A stretch of 59,910 nucleotides of DNA from Acidimicrobiia bacterium (GCA_022826045.1 JAJDVQ010000046.1:1-59910); one strand, 5' to 3'; positions 9,900 to 19,012 are shown, counted from the stretch's first letter. Notes: generated from the sequence alone by a model not told the origin. Translations and numbers: made by a program.

Positions 9900-10526
9900 A
9901 TGAGTACCCTTCGCACCATGGAGGCCGACAGCAGCCGCGACGCCGACAGCGCTTCTGCCGCCACGCCGCAGCAGCAGACCCCAACGCCGCAACCGGCCGC
10001 GGAGCACCTGCCGGCCGGCGACGAGCCCCACTCGCCGAGCGAACCGTCACAGCGCCACGACGAGCAGCAGCAGCCGGGTCGGCCCCCACCTGCGGCCGAG
10101 ACCACGCCAGCGCCAAGTCAGCAGGCTGCGCAGGCGCCCCGCCGGCGTGTGCCGTCATGGCTGGAACGCAACGGCATCGCAGCAGCCGTCATCACCAGTT
10201 TCGCGGCCCTGCTCGTCTACGGCTTCATGTCGCTCAGCAACCAGATCGACTCGCTCGGCGGCAGAATCGACCGCGTCGAAGACAACCTCAACCAGCGCAT
10301 CACCACCGAGATCGCCGCTGTGCGGGACGACATGAACCAATGGATCGACCGCGTCGAAACGCGGTTCGCCCAGATCGACCAGCGATTCATCCAGATCGAG
10401 GGGCGTCTCGACCAGATCGACCAGCGGTTTGCAGACATCAACACGATTCTGTTCGACCACACCGGCCGGCTGTCACGCATCGAGACCACTCTCGAACTGG
10501 GCTCCGACGCCGCTCCTCAGACGTAA
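9900..10526 (+). CDS. Membrane-anchored coiled-coil protein
   Basis: 208 residues. GGGAGG six nt before the ATG supports this start. Residues 1-95 are Pro/Gln/Ala-rich and probably disordered. A single hydrophobic segment (AAAVITSFAALLVYGFMSL) follows at about 103-121. The rest is a charged amphipathic coiled coil with repeating IDRVE, FAQIDQRFIQIEGRL and DQIDQRFADI units, an approximate 7/11-residue periodicity. It could organise a membrane complex or act as a surface or periplasmic rod. The stop codon abuts the next start (TAAATG), so it is translationally coupled to the sucrase/ferredoxin-like gene. No specific family recognised. Confidence 0.75.
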   Translation: MSTLRTMEADSSRDADSASAATPQQQTPTPQPAAEHLPAGDEPHSPSEPSQRHDEQQQPGRPPPAAETTPAPSQQAAQAPRRRVPSWLERNGIAAAVITSFAALLVYGFMSLSNQIDSLGGRIDRVEDNLNQRITTEIAAVRDDMNQWIDRVETRFAQIDQRFIQIEGRLDQIDQRFADINTILFDHTGRLSRIETTLELGSDAAPQT

Positions 10527-11597
10527 ATGGCGATTGCTCGACTGAGATCGGCGCAGTTGGCACCCGAGGCCGCGGCGCTGCTGCCGGCCGGTGACGCGGC
10601 GCCCCGATGCGCCGCCCATGCCGCTGCGATCGGCGCCGATCCCGGCGGCACCGCAATCGCGGCCAACGCCGTAGCGCTGGTGGAGGCACCGCTGCCGTGG
10701 CCGAAGCCGGTGTTCGCGAGCGGCCTGCTCGCAGGCCTCTCGTCGATGATGGATCTTCAGGTGGGTCCGACCCGGGTGCTGGCCGTGGCGCCGGCGGGCG
10801 GGCACGACCAGCGCGACGGGACCCCCAGCAAGGTTCGGGCGGTGGTGCACTGGCGCTCGGGCGCGGGCACGCAATCGGCCTGCTTCGAAGCCGACGGCGC
10901 CGGCGGGCTCCACGAGCTCTTCGCCCACCTCGGGGAACAATCGCCTGCAGACCCAGTACCGCAGGGAGCCGGGTTTGCCTCGCTCGGCTGCGCCGAGAAC
11001 GAACGGGCAGTGCTCATCTGCACCCAAGGCAGCCATGACGTGTGCTGCGGCAGCGAGGGCACACGCCTCGCGGCCGACTTCGAAGCGGTGCTGCGCACCT
11101 ACCGGGATGCGGATGTCGACGAGCCCTACGCCGGTGCGCCCACCGCAGCCGGACGGGTCGCCGTGTACCGCGTCAGCCACACCGGAGGCCACCGATTCGC
11201 CCCGACGGCGATGACGCTGCCCGACGGCCGCATGTGGGCCGGCATCGAGGCAGGCGAGATCGCTGCGATCTTGGACCAGACCGCCGACGCAGCCGCCATT
11301 GCAGCGCGCTGCCGGGGCTGGTGGGGCGCCGCGACCGGGCCGGCGCAGGTGGGCGAAAGGGCCGTGTTCGCCGAGGTGGGATGGCCGCTCGAAGCCATGA
11401 GTCGCGAGGTGCGCCTGCGACGCACCGCCGATGCTTGGGAAGCCGACGTGGTGGCGGCCGAGGCAAGGCGGGCATGGACCGTGACCGTGCGAGAGAAGCG
11501 GACCGTGCCGACCATTGCATGCCGTGCATCGGGGGGACTGCCCGCCAAGCCTGCGACAGAATTCACCGTCACCGATATCTGGGAGACATCGACATGA
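10527..11597 (+). CDS. Sucrase/ferredoxin-like family protein (thioredoxin-like fold)
   Basis: 356 residues. The N-terminus has the family's C...DPxxGTA...PLPWP pattern. The centre has CTQGSHDVCCGSEG, a cysteine cluster expected to hold a 2Fe-2S-type centre, followed by SHTGGHRFAPTAMTLPDGRM, the family's GGHRFAP signature. Members are found in actinobacteria and yeast (Aim32-like) and are thought to be redox proteins, although the original name implied sucrase. The C-terminal part is less conserved. The ATG immediately follows the previous stop, and the gene ends in an ATGA overlap with the CoA-transferase gene. Confidence 0.85.
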   Translation: MAIARLRSAQLAPEAAALLPAGDAAPRCAAHAAAIGADPGGTAIAANAVALVEAPLPWPKPVFASGLLAGLSSMMDLQVGPTRVLAVAPAGGHDQRDGTPSKVRAVVHWRSGAGTQSACFEADGAGGLHELFAHLGEQSPADPVPQGAGFASLGCAENERAVLICTQGSHDVCCGSEGTRLAADFEAVLRTYRDADVDEPYAGAPTAAGRVAVYRVSHTGGHRFAPTAMTLPDGRMWAGIEAGEIAAILDQTADAAAIAARCRGWWGAATGPAQVGERAVFAEVGWPLEAMSREVRLRRTADAWEADVVAAEARRAWTVTVREKRTVPTIACRASGGLPAKPATEFTVTDIWETST

Positions 11598-12940
11598 CAT
11601 CACCGCTGGAGGGCATCCGCGTCGTCGAGTTCGCCAATTTCGCTGCGGCGCCGTCGGCGGTGGCGATCATGGCCGACCTCGGGGCGGAGGTGATCAAGGT
11701 GGAAGCCATCGGCGGCGACCCGATTCGCGGGCTGATGAAGCAGGCCAAGATGCCCGAGGGCGCACACAACCCCGACGTGGCCTTCCAGTTCATCAACCGC
11801 GGCAAGCAGTCGATCCAGCTCAATCTGGAAGACCCCGACGGCTCAGCGATTGCTCGGCGCCTGGTGGCGGCCTCCGATGTCGTGGTCATGAACCTGCTGC
11901 CCGAGCGCCGTGATCGCTTCGGCCTGGGCACCGACGACCTGCTGGCCCTGAAGCCCGACCTGGTGATCGGCGTGCTGTCTGGCTACGGCGAAGTGGGAGA
12001 CGAGATCGACCGGCCGGGCTACGACGTGACGGCGTTCTTCTCGCGGTCGGGCTTGTACGGCGCTTCGACACCTCCCGGAGGCGCCCCGCCGCACGCCCGG
12101 CCAGGCCAAGGCGACCACACCACCAGCCTGGCCTTCTTCGGCGCGATCATGGCCGGCCTGCGGGCGCGGGATGTGACCGGCGAGGGACAGATCGTGGAGT
12201 CCTCGCTGCTGCGGACGGCGACATGGACCATCGCCATCGACATGGCCACGTCACTGGTGGACGGTCGCCCCAACACCGAGCGCCCGCGTGAGAGCGGCCT
12301 GTCGCCGATGCTCGAAGCCTTCGAGTGCGCGGACGGGCGCTGGCTGCACTTCACGATGCCCGACACCGGCGACGCCTGGGAGCGCTTCTGCAAAGCCATC
12401 GAGCGCGAGGACCTGCTGTCCAATCCCGACTACCAGACCGGACGGCAGCGCTTTCGGTCAATGCGCGCACTGCTTGCCGACATCGACGACACCCTCAAGT
12501 CACAGCCGTCCGAATACTGGATGCCTCGCCTGGATGAGCACCGCTGCATCTGGGCGCCGATCAACGACACGGCGCAAGCAGCGCAGGATCCGCAGGTGCG
12601 CGCAACCGGCGCCTTCGAGACCATTCACCACCCGGAGGCCGGCGACTTCGAGACGATCGCCGCACCGTTCCGCATGCACAACTCCTCCGGCGTGGGCGTG
12701 CGCGGCCCCGCACCACGAGCCGGTGAGCACACCGCCGCCCTGCTCGGCGACCTGCTCGGCCTCGACGAGAGCGAGATCGCCGACCTGGCCGAACGCGGCG
12801 TCATCGCCTCCGACTCGGCATCGCCGGGTCTTCACCGCACGCCGCTGCCGAGATGGGGCACCGCAGGCGATCAAGTGCTCGTCGACCCTGCCGACAAAGA
12901 GGCGCTCGGCGACGCTCTCGACGCCGACGGCCAGAAGTGA
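11594..12940 (+). CDS. CaiB/BaiF family (class III) CoA transferase
   Basis: 448 residues from the ATG that overlaps the preceding stop by 4 bp. The start reads MTSPLEGIRVVEFANFAAAP, and ADLGAEVIKVEAIGGDPIRG is the typical N-terminal Rossmann-type signature. The catalytic aspartate is Asp174 in GQGDHTTSL. The protein moves CoA between carboxylic acids by a ternary or Asp-anhydride mechanism; its substrate cannot be told from sequence. It overlaps the downstream kinase gene by 4 bp (GTGA), so the four genes from 9900 to 13485 look like one transcript. Confidence 0.92.
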   Translation: MTSPLEGIRVVEFANFAAAPSAVAIMADLGAEVIKVEAIGGDPIRGLMKQAKMPEGAHNPDVAFQFINRGKQSIQLNLEDPDGSAIARRLVAASDVVVMNLLPERRDRFGLGTDDLLALKPDLVIGVLSGYGEVGDEIDRPGYDVTAFFSRSGLYGASTPPGGAPPHARPGQGDHTTSLAFFGAIMAGLRARDVTGEGQIVESSLLRTATWTIAIDMATSLVDGRPNTERPRESGLSPMLEAFECADGRWLHFTMPDTGDAWERFCKAIEREDLLSNPDYQTGRQRFRSMRALLADIDDTLKSQPSEYWMPRLDEHRCIWAPINDTAQAAQDPQVRATGAFETIHHPEAGDFETIAAPFRMHNSSGVGVRGPAPRAGEHTAALLGDLLGLDESEIADLAERGVIASDSASPGLHRTPLPRWGTAGDQVLVDPADKEALGDALDADGQK

Positions 12941-13485
12941 TCTGCCCCGATGTGAACGGCCCTGTGACTCGCTCCGCCGATCCCAACGTGGTGCTGACGG
13001 GGTTCATGGGCTCGGGCAAGACCACCGTGGGCCGACTGATCGCGGACGATCTCGGCCGGACGTTCGTGGACACCGACGATGTCATCGAGCAACGGCACGG
13101 CCCGATCGATGCCATCTTTGCCGAGCGCGGCGAAGACGCTTTTCGCTCCATCGAGCAAGCAGTGGCGGCACAGGTCGCCCGAAAGAGACGTCAGGTGATC
13201 GCTACCGGCGGACGGATGCTGCTCGACGCGGCAAACGCCGATGCGCTGACGGCGACGGGCCGGGTCTTCTGCCTCGCCGCCGATGCTGACGAGATCATCC
13301 GCCGCCTGAGGGCCGACGTCGACGGCCCGGTGCGGCCGCTGCTCACGGGCGACGATCCGGCTGCCGCAGTCGACCGCCTCCTGAACGAACGGGCAGCCGG
13401 CTACGGGCAGTTCGAGCAGGTCCGCACGGCGGGCCGCTCGCCGCAGGACATCGCAGCAGACATCATCGAGCGACTCAGAGCTTGA
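12937..13485 (+). CDS. aroK: Shikimate kinase-like P-loop kinase
   Basis: 182 residues from a GTG overlapping the upstream stop. The Walker A is GFMGSGKT (residues 22-29); DTDD follows at the position that binds Mg and shikimate, then FRSIE with the shikimate-binding Arg, and VRPLL with the lid Arg. The family's GGG shikimate loop is GGR here (IATGGRMLL), a notable change. AroK phosphorylates shikimate with ATP in chorismate synthesis. No other aro gene is adjacent; a chorismate mutase lies 41 kb away. A related sugar kinase is possible but less likely given FRxxE and RPLL. Confidence 0.78.
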   Translation: MICPDVNGPVTRSADPNVVLTGFMGSGKTTVGRLIADDLGRTFVDTDDVIEQRHGPIDAIFAERGEDAFRSIEQAVAAQVARKRRQVIATGGRMLLDAANADALTATGRVFCLAADADEIIRRLRADVDGPVRPLLTGDDPAAAVDRLLNERAAGYGQFEQVRTAGRSPQDIAADIIERLRA

Positions 13486-13500
13486 TCGGCGCGCATTGCC

Positions 13501-13518
13501 GAAGCCGGCTCAGGCTTC
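13501..13518. terminator. Hairpin between converging genes
   Basis: GAAGCC / GGCTTC, a 6-bp stem with a 6-nt loop, overlaps the end of the ATPase gene at 13510 and lies 16 bp after the kinase stop. It has no T-run. It may serve as a bidirectional terminator. Confidence 0.35.
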
Positions 13519-14769
13519 CCAGAGCATCCCGACCGGCATCGCGTGCAGGCCGGGTGCGGCTTGTTGGACGCGATCGCCGTTGTGCAGGAGGATCCCGCAG
13601 GCGAAGCTGTCGCCCGCAGCGTCTTTCAGGCGTCGCAGTCCGGTGAAGTCTCGGGGATGCGCCGTGGCCCGCGACTTGACTTCGATGCCGACGACGGCGC
13701 CGGGCGAGCGGTCGAGCACGAAGTCGACTTCGGCGCCGCTCTTGTCGCGGTAGTGGCTGACGGTGGTCGGGTCGCTGCTGAGCGCAACGGCCTTGGCGAG
13801 CTCGCCGTAGACAAAGCTCTCGAGCAGGGGGCCGAGCCGTTGCCGGTCCTTGGCGATGCTCGCGGCATCTGTTCCCTGCAGTGCTGCGAGCAGACCGGAA
13901 TCGAGGAACTGGAGCTTCGGCGCCTTCACCAGGCGCTTCAGGTCGCTGCGATGCCAAGCGCGCACCCTGCGAATCAGGAACATGCGCTCGAGCAGCACGA
14001 GCCAGCGGTCGACGGTCTTGCCGTCCACGCCGAGACGCGTGCCGAGTGCGGACATGTTGAGCAGTCCGCCGGCTGCGACGGCTGCGTGGTCGATCAGGCG
14101 AGGCAGCTCGTCGCGTTTGGCGATTTGGGCGATGTCGCGGACATCGTGCTCGGCGACCACGCGCGCATAGTTGCGCAGCCACGACCGTCGCCTGGCAGGA
14201 GCGGCACGCGACAGCGCTTCGGGGAAGCCGCCGCGCTCCACTCGCTCCACGAGGCCGTCGGTGGGCCCGGCGGCAGGCAGGCCAGCGAAGTCGCTCGCGA
14301 ATGCACGATCGATGAACGAGGACGGCTGTGTGCCGGCGATCTCGGCTTGTGAGAAGGGCAGCAGCTCGACCGCTTCGACGCGCCCAGCCAAGGAGTCGGG
14401 CGACAGCGAACCTGCGAACAGGTCGACCGAACCGGTGATGAGGAACTGGCCAGGACGCGGGTCTTCGTCAACCACCCGCTTCAGCTCCAAGATCAGGCTC
14501 GGCGCTCGCTGAATCTCGTCGATCACCGCTCGCCGCAAGCCGCTGGCGAATCCCCTCGGGTCGTCTTGGGCGAACCGTCTCGACTGCTCGTCGTCGAGGG
14601 TGACGAACTGCCGGCCATCGCCGCCGGCGATGCGGCGTGCGAGAGTCGTCTTGCCCGATTGGCGCGGCCCGACAATGGCGACGATGCGAGTGTCGGCCAA
14701 AGCCGCGCGCACCTGCGGCTCGGCGTGTCGGGCGATGGGCGCTGCGCTCTGCATGGTCTGATCCGGCAT
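13510..14769 (-). CDS. AAA ATPase with DUF4143 (PD-(D/E)XK-like) C-terminus, copy 1
   Basis: 419 residues. AAA_14-type N-terminal ATPase: Walker A GPRQSGKT (34-41), Walker B VIDEIQ (81-86), sensor-like LITGSVDLF, then SLAGRVEAVELLPFSQAE, all typical of the family. After a winged-helix-like middle, the C-terminal DUF4143 region has EVDFVLD ... GIEVKS (about 343-365), the D...ExK arrangement of a PD-(D/E)XK nuclease fold. Function in this family is poorly known; DNA-associated, defence or addiction roles have been proposed. The upstream region carries 22-bp direct repeats and a 14-bp motif shared with copy 2. Confidence 0.9.
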   Translation of the reverse strand: MPDQTMQSAAPIARHAEPQVRAALADTRIVAIVGPRQSGKTTLARRIAGGDGRQFVTLDDEQSRRFAQDDPRGFASGLRRAVIDEIQRAPSLILELKRVVDEDPRPGQFLITGSVDLFAGSLSPDSLAGRVEAVELLPFSQAEIAGTQPSSFIDRAFASDFAGLPAAGPTDGLVERVERGGFPEALSRAAPARRRSWLRNYARVVAEHDVRDIAQIAKRDELPRLIDHAAVAAGGLLNMSALGTRLGVDGKTVDRWLVLLERMFLIRRVRAWHRSDLKRLVKAPKLQFLDSGLLAALQGTDAASIAKDRQRLGPLLESFVYGELAKAVALSSDPTTVSHYRDKSGAEVDFVLDRSPGAVVGIEVKSRATAHPRDFTGLRRLKDAAGDSFACGILLHNGDRVQQAAPGLHAMPVGMLWEA

Positions 14770-14780
14770 GAGGCTTCGTC

Positions 14781-14836
14781 TGATTCGGAATGTGCGCCGG
14801 GCTGATTCGGAATGTGCACCCGGCTGATTCGGAATC
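14781..14836. repeat. 22-bp tandem repeat upstream of ATPase copy 1
   Basis: TGATTCGGAATGTGC recurs at 14781 and 14803, exactly 22 bp apart. A third, partial unit (TGATTCGGAAT) starts at 14825. The first unit begins 12 bp before the ATPase start codon (gene on the minus strand). The spacing of two helical turns suggests operator sites. The core TTCGGAATGTGC resembles TTCAGATTGTGC at 14880-14891 and near 20886-20875. Confidence 0.7.
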
Positions 14837-14877
14837 TAGCGACCGCTCACAGCCGACGCAAACCACCGACAGCCCGC

Positions 14878-14891
14878 CGTTCAGATTGTGC
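14878..14891 (+). promoter_or_regulatory. 14-bp motif shared with ATPase copy 2 upstream region
   Basis: CGTTCAGATTGTGC. The same 14 bases occur on the minus strand at 20888-20875, directly upstream of the second DUF4143 ATPase gene. Here the motif lies about 110 bp upstream of ATPase copy 1 and 43 bp beyond the mttB stop. It is a candidate binding site for a shared regulator. Confidence 0.45.
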
Positions 14892-14933
14892 CAGGGCCGC
14901 AAAACGCTGCGCCAAGAGGCGCAGAACGCGGCG

Positions 14934-16517
14934 TTACGACGCGGCAGCCTCGATAGCGGGGTCTTGGGGCGGCAGGCCGATCGGGAAGGCGTCGCGGACG
15001 GCGGCGTCGATGGCGGGGCTGATGTGCGACGGCCAGTGGCTCTCGAGCGTGGCCACCACATGGTCGTGGGCGACATCGTGCGCCGCCCGGCTGCCCGCCT
15101 CGGTCCAGTCCTCGGGAGTGTCCCGGTTGGACACCAGCGGGTAGAGGTACTCGGTTTCCATGAGCTCGAGCGTCTGCGGTGAGCCCAGGAAGTGGCCCGG
15201 CCCGGCGATGACTTCGCCGATGAGCTCTGCCGACAGCGTGTCGGCGTTCACCTCGATGCCGCGCACGGTGCGGTTGATGGCGCCGAGCATGTCGTTGTCG
15301 ATCACCAGCGCCTCGTACGAGCACGCCAGCAGGCTCGCCAGCATCCCCGCCGACTCATAGACGATGTTCGCTCCCGCATGGCCGGCCAGCCCGACGTTCA
15401 GGCCCTTCTCATAGCCGGCTTGGGCGTCGTTCACCTTGGAGTCCGTCATGCCCGCGGCCACGCCGGTGGGCAGCCCGAGCCAGTGGCCCACTTCGGCCGC
15501 CGCGGCGTTGAGGATTCCTTCCTCGCCCGATCCCCCGCTCATGGCACCCGTGCGCAAGTCGGACACGAACGGCCACAGGCCCAGCAGGCAGGGATGGCCC
15601 GGCGACAGCAGGTTCACGAAGGTCAGCCCCCCGAGGCACTCTGCCACCGCCTGCGCCAGCGCGCCGGCGAGCGCCGCAGGCGCAGTGGCACCGGCCTGCA
15701 GCGCCGACAGCAGGTTGATGGGCATGCCCGTGCGCACCTGCGCGACGAGGCACCTCGCCGAGTCGTAAGCAAAGCGAAGCGGCGGCACGACGAACGTGTT
15801 GTTGGCCGCGATGAACGGGCGCTTCGCGAACTCGCCCTCGCCTCCCAGCACGAGGTCGAACATCTCGACCGACTCGTACACCCACTCCGGCTCGAACCAC
15901 GACGATCCGCCCGGCTTGGTGGTGCTGCACATCACTGCGTACGCCGTGGTCATGTCGAGGTCACGGGTCTCGACCATGTCGCGTGCCACCACCGTGCGCA
16001 CGTAGAAGTGCAGGTTGTCGAGCGTGTCGACCAAGCGGCCGCAGTCGTACACGTCCTGCGCGAGCGAATCGCGGAACGTGCCGGTCTCGTGGTCGTACAT
16101 CATCACCGCGGCGCCTGACGTGCCGAAATAGACGTGCTCGCCGCCCACGTGCACCGACTGGTCGTCGTCGAAGCCGTGCCAGATCCACTCCTTGGCCGCC
16201 GTCTCGATGGCGCGTTCCACGACACCGCGAGGCAGGTGAATGCGTCCGTTGTCGTCGACCCACCCGCCCACAGGCGTCGCCGCCTCGACGAATTCGTCGA
16301 GGGGATCGCCCATGCCGACGTCTTCGAGCAGCCCGAGTGCGGTGTCGTACACCTGCTGCATGTCGCTCTCGGTCAGGGGTTTGAACCGTCCCGCCGGCAG
16401 GCCGGGGCGGACCGGTCTGCGATCGCGCTCGGGCGCAGCTTCGCGGACAGCGATGCGGCCGGCTCGGCCGCCGCCGCGGCGCCGCCGAGGTGCCTCGCCG
16501 GCGTCGGTCTCGCTCAT
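14934..16517 (-). CDS. Trimethylamine methyltransferase (MttB) family protein, non-pyrrolysine
   Basis: 527 residues. The N-terminus is a basic disordered stretch (RRRRGGGRAGR). The remainder has MttB-family blocks: FKPLTESD, LLEDVGMGDP, VYFGTSGAAV, GTSGG-like AMSGGSGEEG and GVAAGMTDSKVNDAQAGYEKG. There is no in-frame amber codon, so this is a pyrrolysine-free member; characterised relatives demethylate glycine betaine, proline betaine or carnitine using a corrinoid protein. No corrinoid-protein gene is in the window. The gene overlaps the upstream FAD/GcvT oxidase by 4 bp, so the two are translated together and probably act on successive methylated substrates. Confidence 0.88.
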   Translation of the reverse strand: MSETDAGEAPRRRRGGGRAGRIAVREAAPERDRRPVRPGLPAGRFKPLTESDMQQVYDTALGLLEDVGMGDPLDEFVEAATPVGGWVDDNGRIHLPRGVVERAIETAAKEWIWHGFDDDQSVHVGGEHVYFGTSGAAVMMYDHETGTFRDSLAQDVYDCGRLVDTLDNLHFYVRTVVARDMVETRDLDMTTAYAVMCSTTKPGGSSWFEPEWVYESVEMFDLVLGGEGEFAKRPFIAANNTFVVPPLRFAYDSARCLVAQVRTGMPINLLSALQAGATAPAALAGALAQAVAECLGGLTFVNLLSPGHPCLLGLWPFVSDLRTGAMSGGSGEEGILNAAAAEVGHWLGLPTGVAAGMTDSKVNDAQAGYEKGLNVGLAGHAGANIVYESAGMLASLLACSYEALVIDNDMLGAINRTVRGIEVNADTLSAELIGEVIAGPGHFLGSPQTLELMETEYLYPLVSNRDTPEDWTEAGSRAAHDVAHDHVVATLESHWPSHISPAIDAAVRDAFPIGLPPQDPAIEAAAS

Positions 16518-19012
16518 GACCGCAAGCCCTGGTTCTGCGGGTCGTAGGCGGCCTCGGCGAGCACTGTCGCGGTGCGCCGTTCGCCGAGCAGGTCCATCTC
16601 GAAGGTGCTGCCGGGGGCTTCGAAGCGGGGGTCGACGTAGACGAACGCGAGGCTGCGGCCCACGGTGGGTCCCCAGGCGCCGCTCGTGCCGATGCCCATG
16701 GGCTCGTCGCTGCCGGGCGCGAAGGCCGGCTCATTGCCACGGACGTCGTTGTCGCTCGCATCCACCTCGCAGTAGACGAGCACCATCGACAGCGGCTCGC
16801 CGCGTTCTTCGGCTTCGCGACGAGCCACCGCTGCGTCACGGCCGAGGAAGGGGCGGCTGTAGTCCACGAAGCGCCCGAGTCGGGCCTCAACCGGCGTGAT
16901 CTCGGTGGTCAGCTCGCTGCCCCATGCCTTGTAGGCCTTCTCGATGCGCATGACGTTCATGGCGTAGCTGCCGAACTGCACGAGGCCGTGGGGCTCGCCG
17001 GCTTCGGCGACTGCGTCATACACGCGGGCCAGATCGTCCATCGGGCAGTGCAGCTCCCATCCCAGCTCGCCGACGTAGGACACCCGCAGCGCGATGACGG
17101 GCACGCCTGCCACCGAGATCTGCTGGGCAGTCAGCCAGCTGAATGCGTCATTGCTCAAGTCGGCGTCGGTCACCGGCGACAGCACGTCACGTGCACGCGG
17201 GCCGGTCACCCCCAAGATGGCGGTGCTGTCGGTGGCGTCGCGCACGCTCACCTGCTCGCCGACCTCGACGTGATCGCGCAGCCAGTCGAGGTCGTGGCTC
17301 TGGCCCATGATCGCGGAGGCCAGCCAGAACCGGTCCGGCGCCAGGCGGGCGATGGTCATCTCGCACTCGATGCCGCCTAGCTCGGTGAGCATGTGCGTCA
17401 GGCGGATGCCGCCGTCGCGCCCGGGCAGGCGGTTGGCCGACAGCCGGTCCAGCAGGGCGGCCGCATCGGGCCCGGTCACCTCGAACTTGGCGAATGCGCT
17501 CAGATCGGCCACGCCCACCCGCTCACGAACGCCGCGCACCTCGGCGCCGACGATGTCATGCGCGTTGGAGCGACGGAACGAGTGCGCTTCAGGCGTGCCG
17601 TCGGGCGAGAAGTATTGGGGGCGCTCCCACCCGTAGATCTCCTGCCACTGCGCTCCCAGCGTGTCAAAGCGGCCCCACAGCGGCGTGGTCTTGACCGGCC
17701 TGCCGGCGGCTCGCTGCTCCCCCGGCAGCCGCACTTGGTACATCTCGTGGTACTCGTCGAGCGCCTTCTCGAGGGCGAACTGCGACTTGGGGCCGGTGTG
17801 GTCGCCGAAGCGGCGCGGATCCATGGCGCGCACGTTGATCTCGGTCTGGCCGTGAACCATCCACTGCGCCAGGAACTTCCCGGCACCCGGGCCTTGGGTG
17901 ATGCCGATGGATGCCCCGTTGCAGTGCCAGTAGTTGCGCACCCCCGGTGCGGGCCCCATGAGATAGCCCGAGTCGGGGGTGTGGGTGATCGGCCCGGACA
18001 CCACCTGCTTGATGCCCGCGTCGGACAGCACGCCGATGCGCTGCTGAGCGAAGTCGAGGCATTCTTCGAGCACGTCGAGGTTCTCGCCGGGCAGGTGGAA
18101 GTGCAGGTCCCAGTCGATGCCGTCGACGCCGTACGACCGGGAACCCGACATCTCGTACGGTCCGATCAGCAGGCCATCGATCTCTTGGCGGTAGTAGCAC
18201 GAGGCACGTGGGTCGCGCACGACCGGCAGCTCGAAATCGAGGGCTTCGAGGGCGGGCACGGTCTCGGTCACCAAGTACTGGTGGATGACCGACACGATGG
18301 GAACGTCGAGCCCGATCATGGCGCCGAGCTGGGGTGCGTAGTGCCCGGCGGCGTTCACGACGTGCTCGCAGTGGATGGTGTCCTGCTCGTCGCGGCCGTT
18401 CGAACCGTTGCGGCGGCGGACCGGATCGGCACCGCCGCGCACGATCGTGACATCCCAACTGCCGTCGGCGCGCTGGGACATGCCGGTCACGAGCGTGTGG
18501 CGCATGATCCGGCAGCCGAGGTCGCGGGCACCCTTGGCCATGGCGTTCGTGCAGCTCGACGGATCGGTCCAGCCGTCATGGGGTGTGTAGAAGCCGAGTC
18601 GCACGTCGTCGAGATCGGTCAGCAGCGGGTGCCGTTCGGCAATCTCCGCGGGGCCGATCAGATGCGACTCGACGCCGATCTGGGTGAGCATGGCGTGGAC
18701 GTAGTGGTGCCAGTCGGCCTCGTCGGCCGTGCGCGCCAATCGGATTGCGCCGCAGCCGTGCCAGCCCGCCGACAGTCCTGTCTCGGCTTCGAGGCGCGGG
18801 TAGAGCGCGACGGCCTCCTGGTGCACCTTGGCCATGTTGAGATCGCCGATGAAGTTCGGGATCAGGCCGGCTGCGTGCCAAGTGGACCCAGAGGTCAGCT
18901 CGCCCTTCTCGACCAGGATCGTGTCGGTCCAGCCTTCGTGCGCGAGGGCATACAGCAGGCCGGCCCCCATCGCCCCGCCGCCGATGATGACGCATTGCGC
19001 TTGTTCAGGCAT
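16514..19012 (-). CDS. Dimethylglycine dehydrogenase-like FAD/GcvT oxidoreductase
   Basis: 832 residues. The N-terminal DAO domain has IIGGGAMGAG (9-18) for FAD, and SGSTWHAAGL places His46 at the site where DMGDH and sarcosine dehydrogenase attach FAD covalently. After a FAO-type linker, residues from about 430 form a GcvT-like tetrahydrofolate domain with a GcvT C-terminal barrel (YVGELGWELHCP). Known relatives oxidise N-methyl groups and pass formaldehyde to THF as methylene-THF. The coupling to mttB by ATGA overlap suggests a betaine, dimethylglycine or sarcosine route. The exact substrate is unknown. Confidence 0.9.
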   Translation of the reverse strand: MPEQAQCVIIGGGAMGAGLLYALAHEGWTDTILVEKGELTSGSTWHAAGLIPNFIGDLNMAKVHQEAVALYPRLEAETGLSAGWHGCGAIRLARTADEADWHHYVHAMLTQIGVESHLIGPAEIAERHPLLTDLDDVRLGFYTPHDGWTDPSSCTNAMAKGARDLGCRIMRHTLVTGMSQRADGSWDVTIVRGGADPVRRRNGSNGRDEQDTIHCEHVVNAAGHYAPQLGAMIGLDVPIVSVIHQYLVTETVPALEALDFELPVVRDPRASCYYRQEIDGLLIGPYEMSGSRSYGVDGIDWDLHFHLPGENLDVLEECLDFAQQRIGVLSDAGIKQVVSGPITHTPDSGYLMGPAPGVRNYWHCNGASIGITQGPGAGKFLAQWMVHGQTEINVRAMDPRRFGDHTGPKSQFALEKALDEYHEMYQVRLPGEQRAAGRPVKTTPLWGRFDTLGAQWQEIYGWERPQYFSPDGTPEAHSFRRSNAHDIVGAEVRGVRERVGVADLSAFAKFEVTGPDAAALLDRLSANRLPGRDGGIRLTHMLTELGGIECEMTIARLAPDRFWLASAIMGQSHDLDWLRDHVEVGEQVSVRDATDSTAILGVTGPRARDVLSPVTDADLSNDAFSWLTAQQISVAGVPVIALRVSYVGELGWELHCPMDDLARVYDAVAEAGEPHGLVQFGSYAMNVMRIEKAYKAWGSELTTEITPVEARLGRFVDYSRPFLGRDAAVARREAEERGEPLSMVLVYCEVDASDNDVRGNEPAFAPGSDEPMGIGTSGAWGPTVGRSLAFVYVDPRFEAPGSTFEMDLLGERRTATVLAEAAYDPQNQGLRS

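Noticed and set aside
14781..14836. Could be the start of a CRISPR array
   Set aside because: Units are directly tandem with a 22-bp period and no variable spacers, and only 2.5 units exist.
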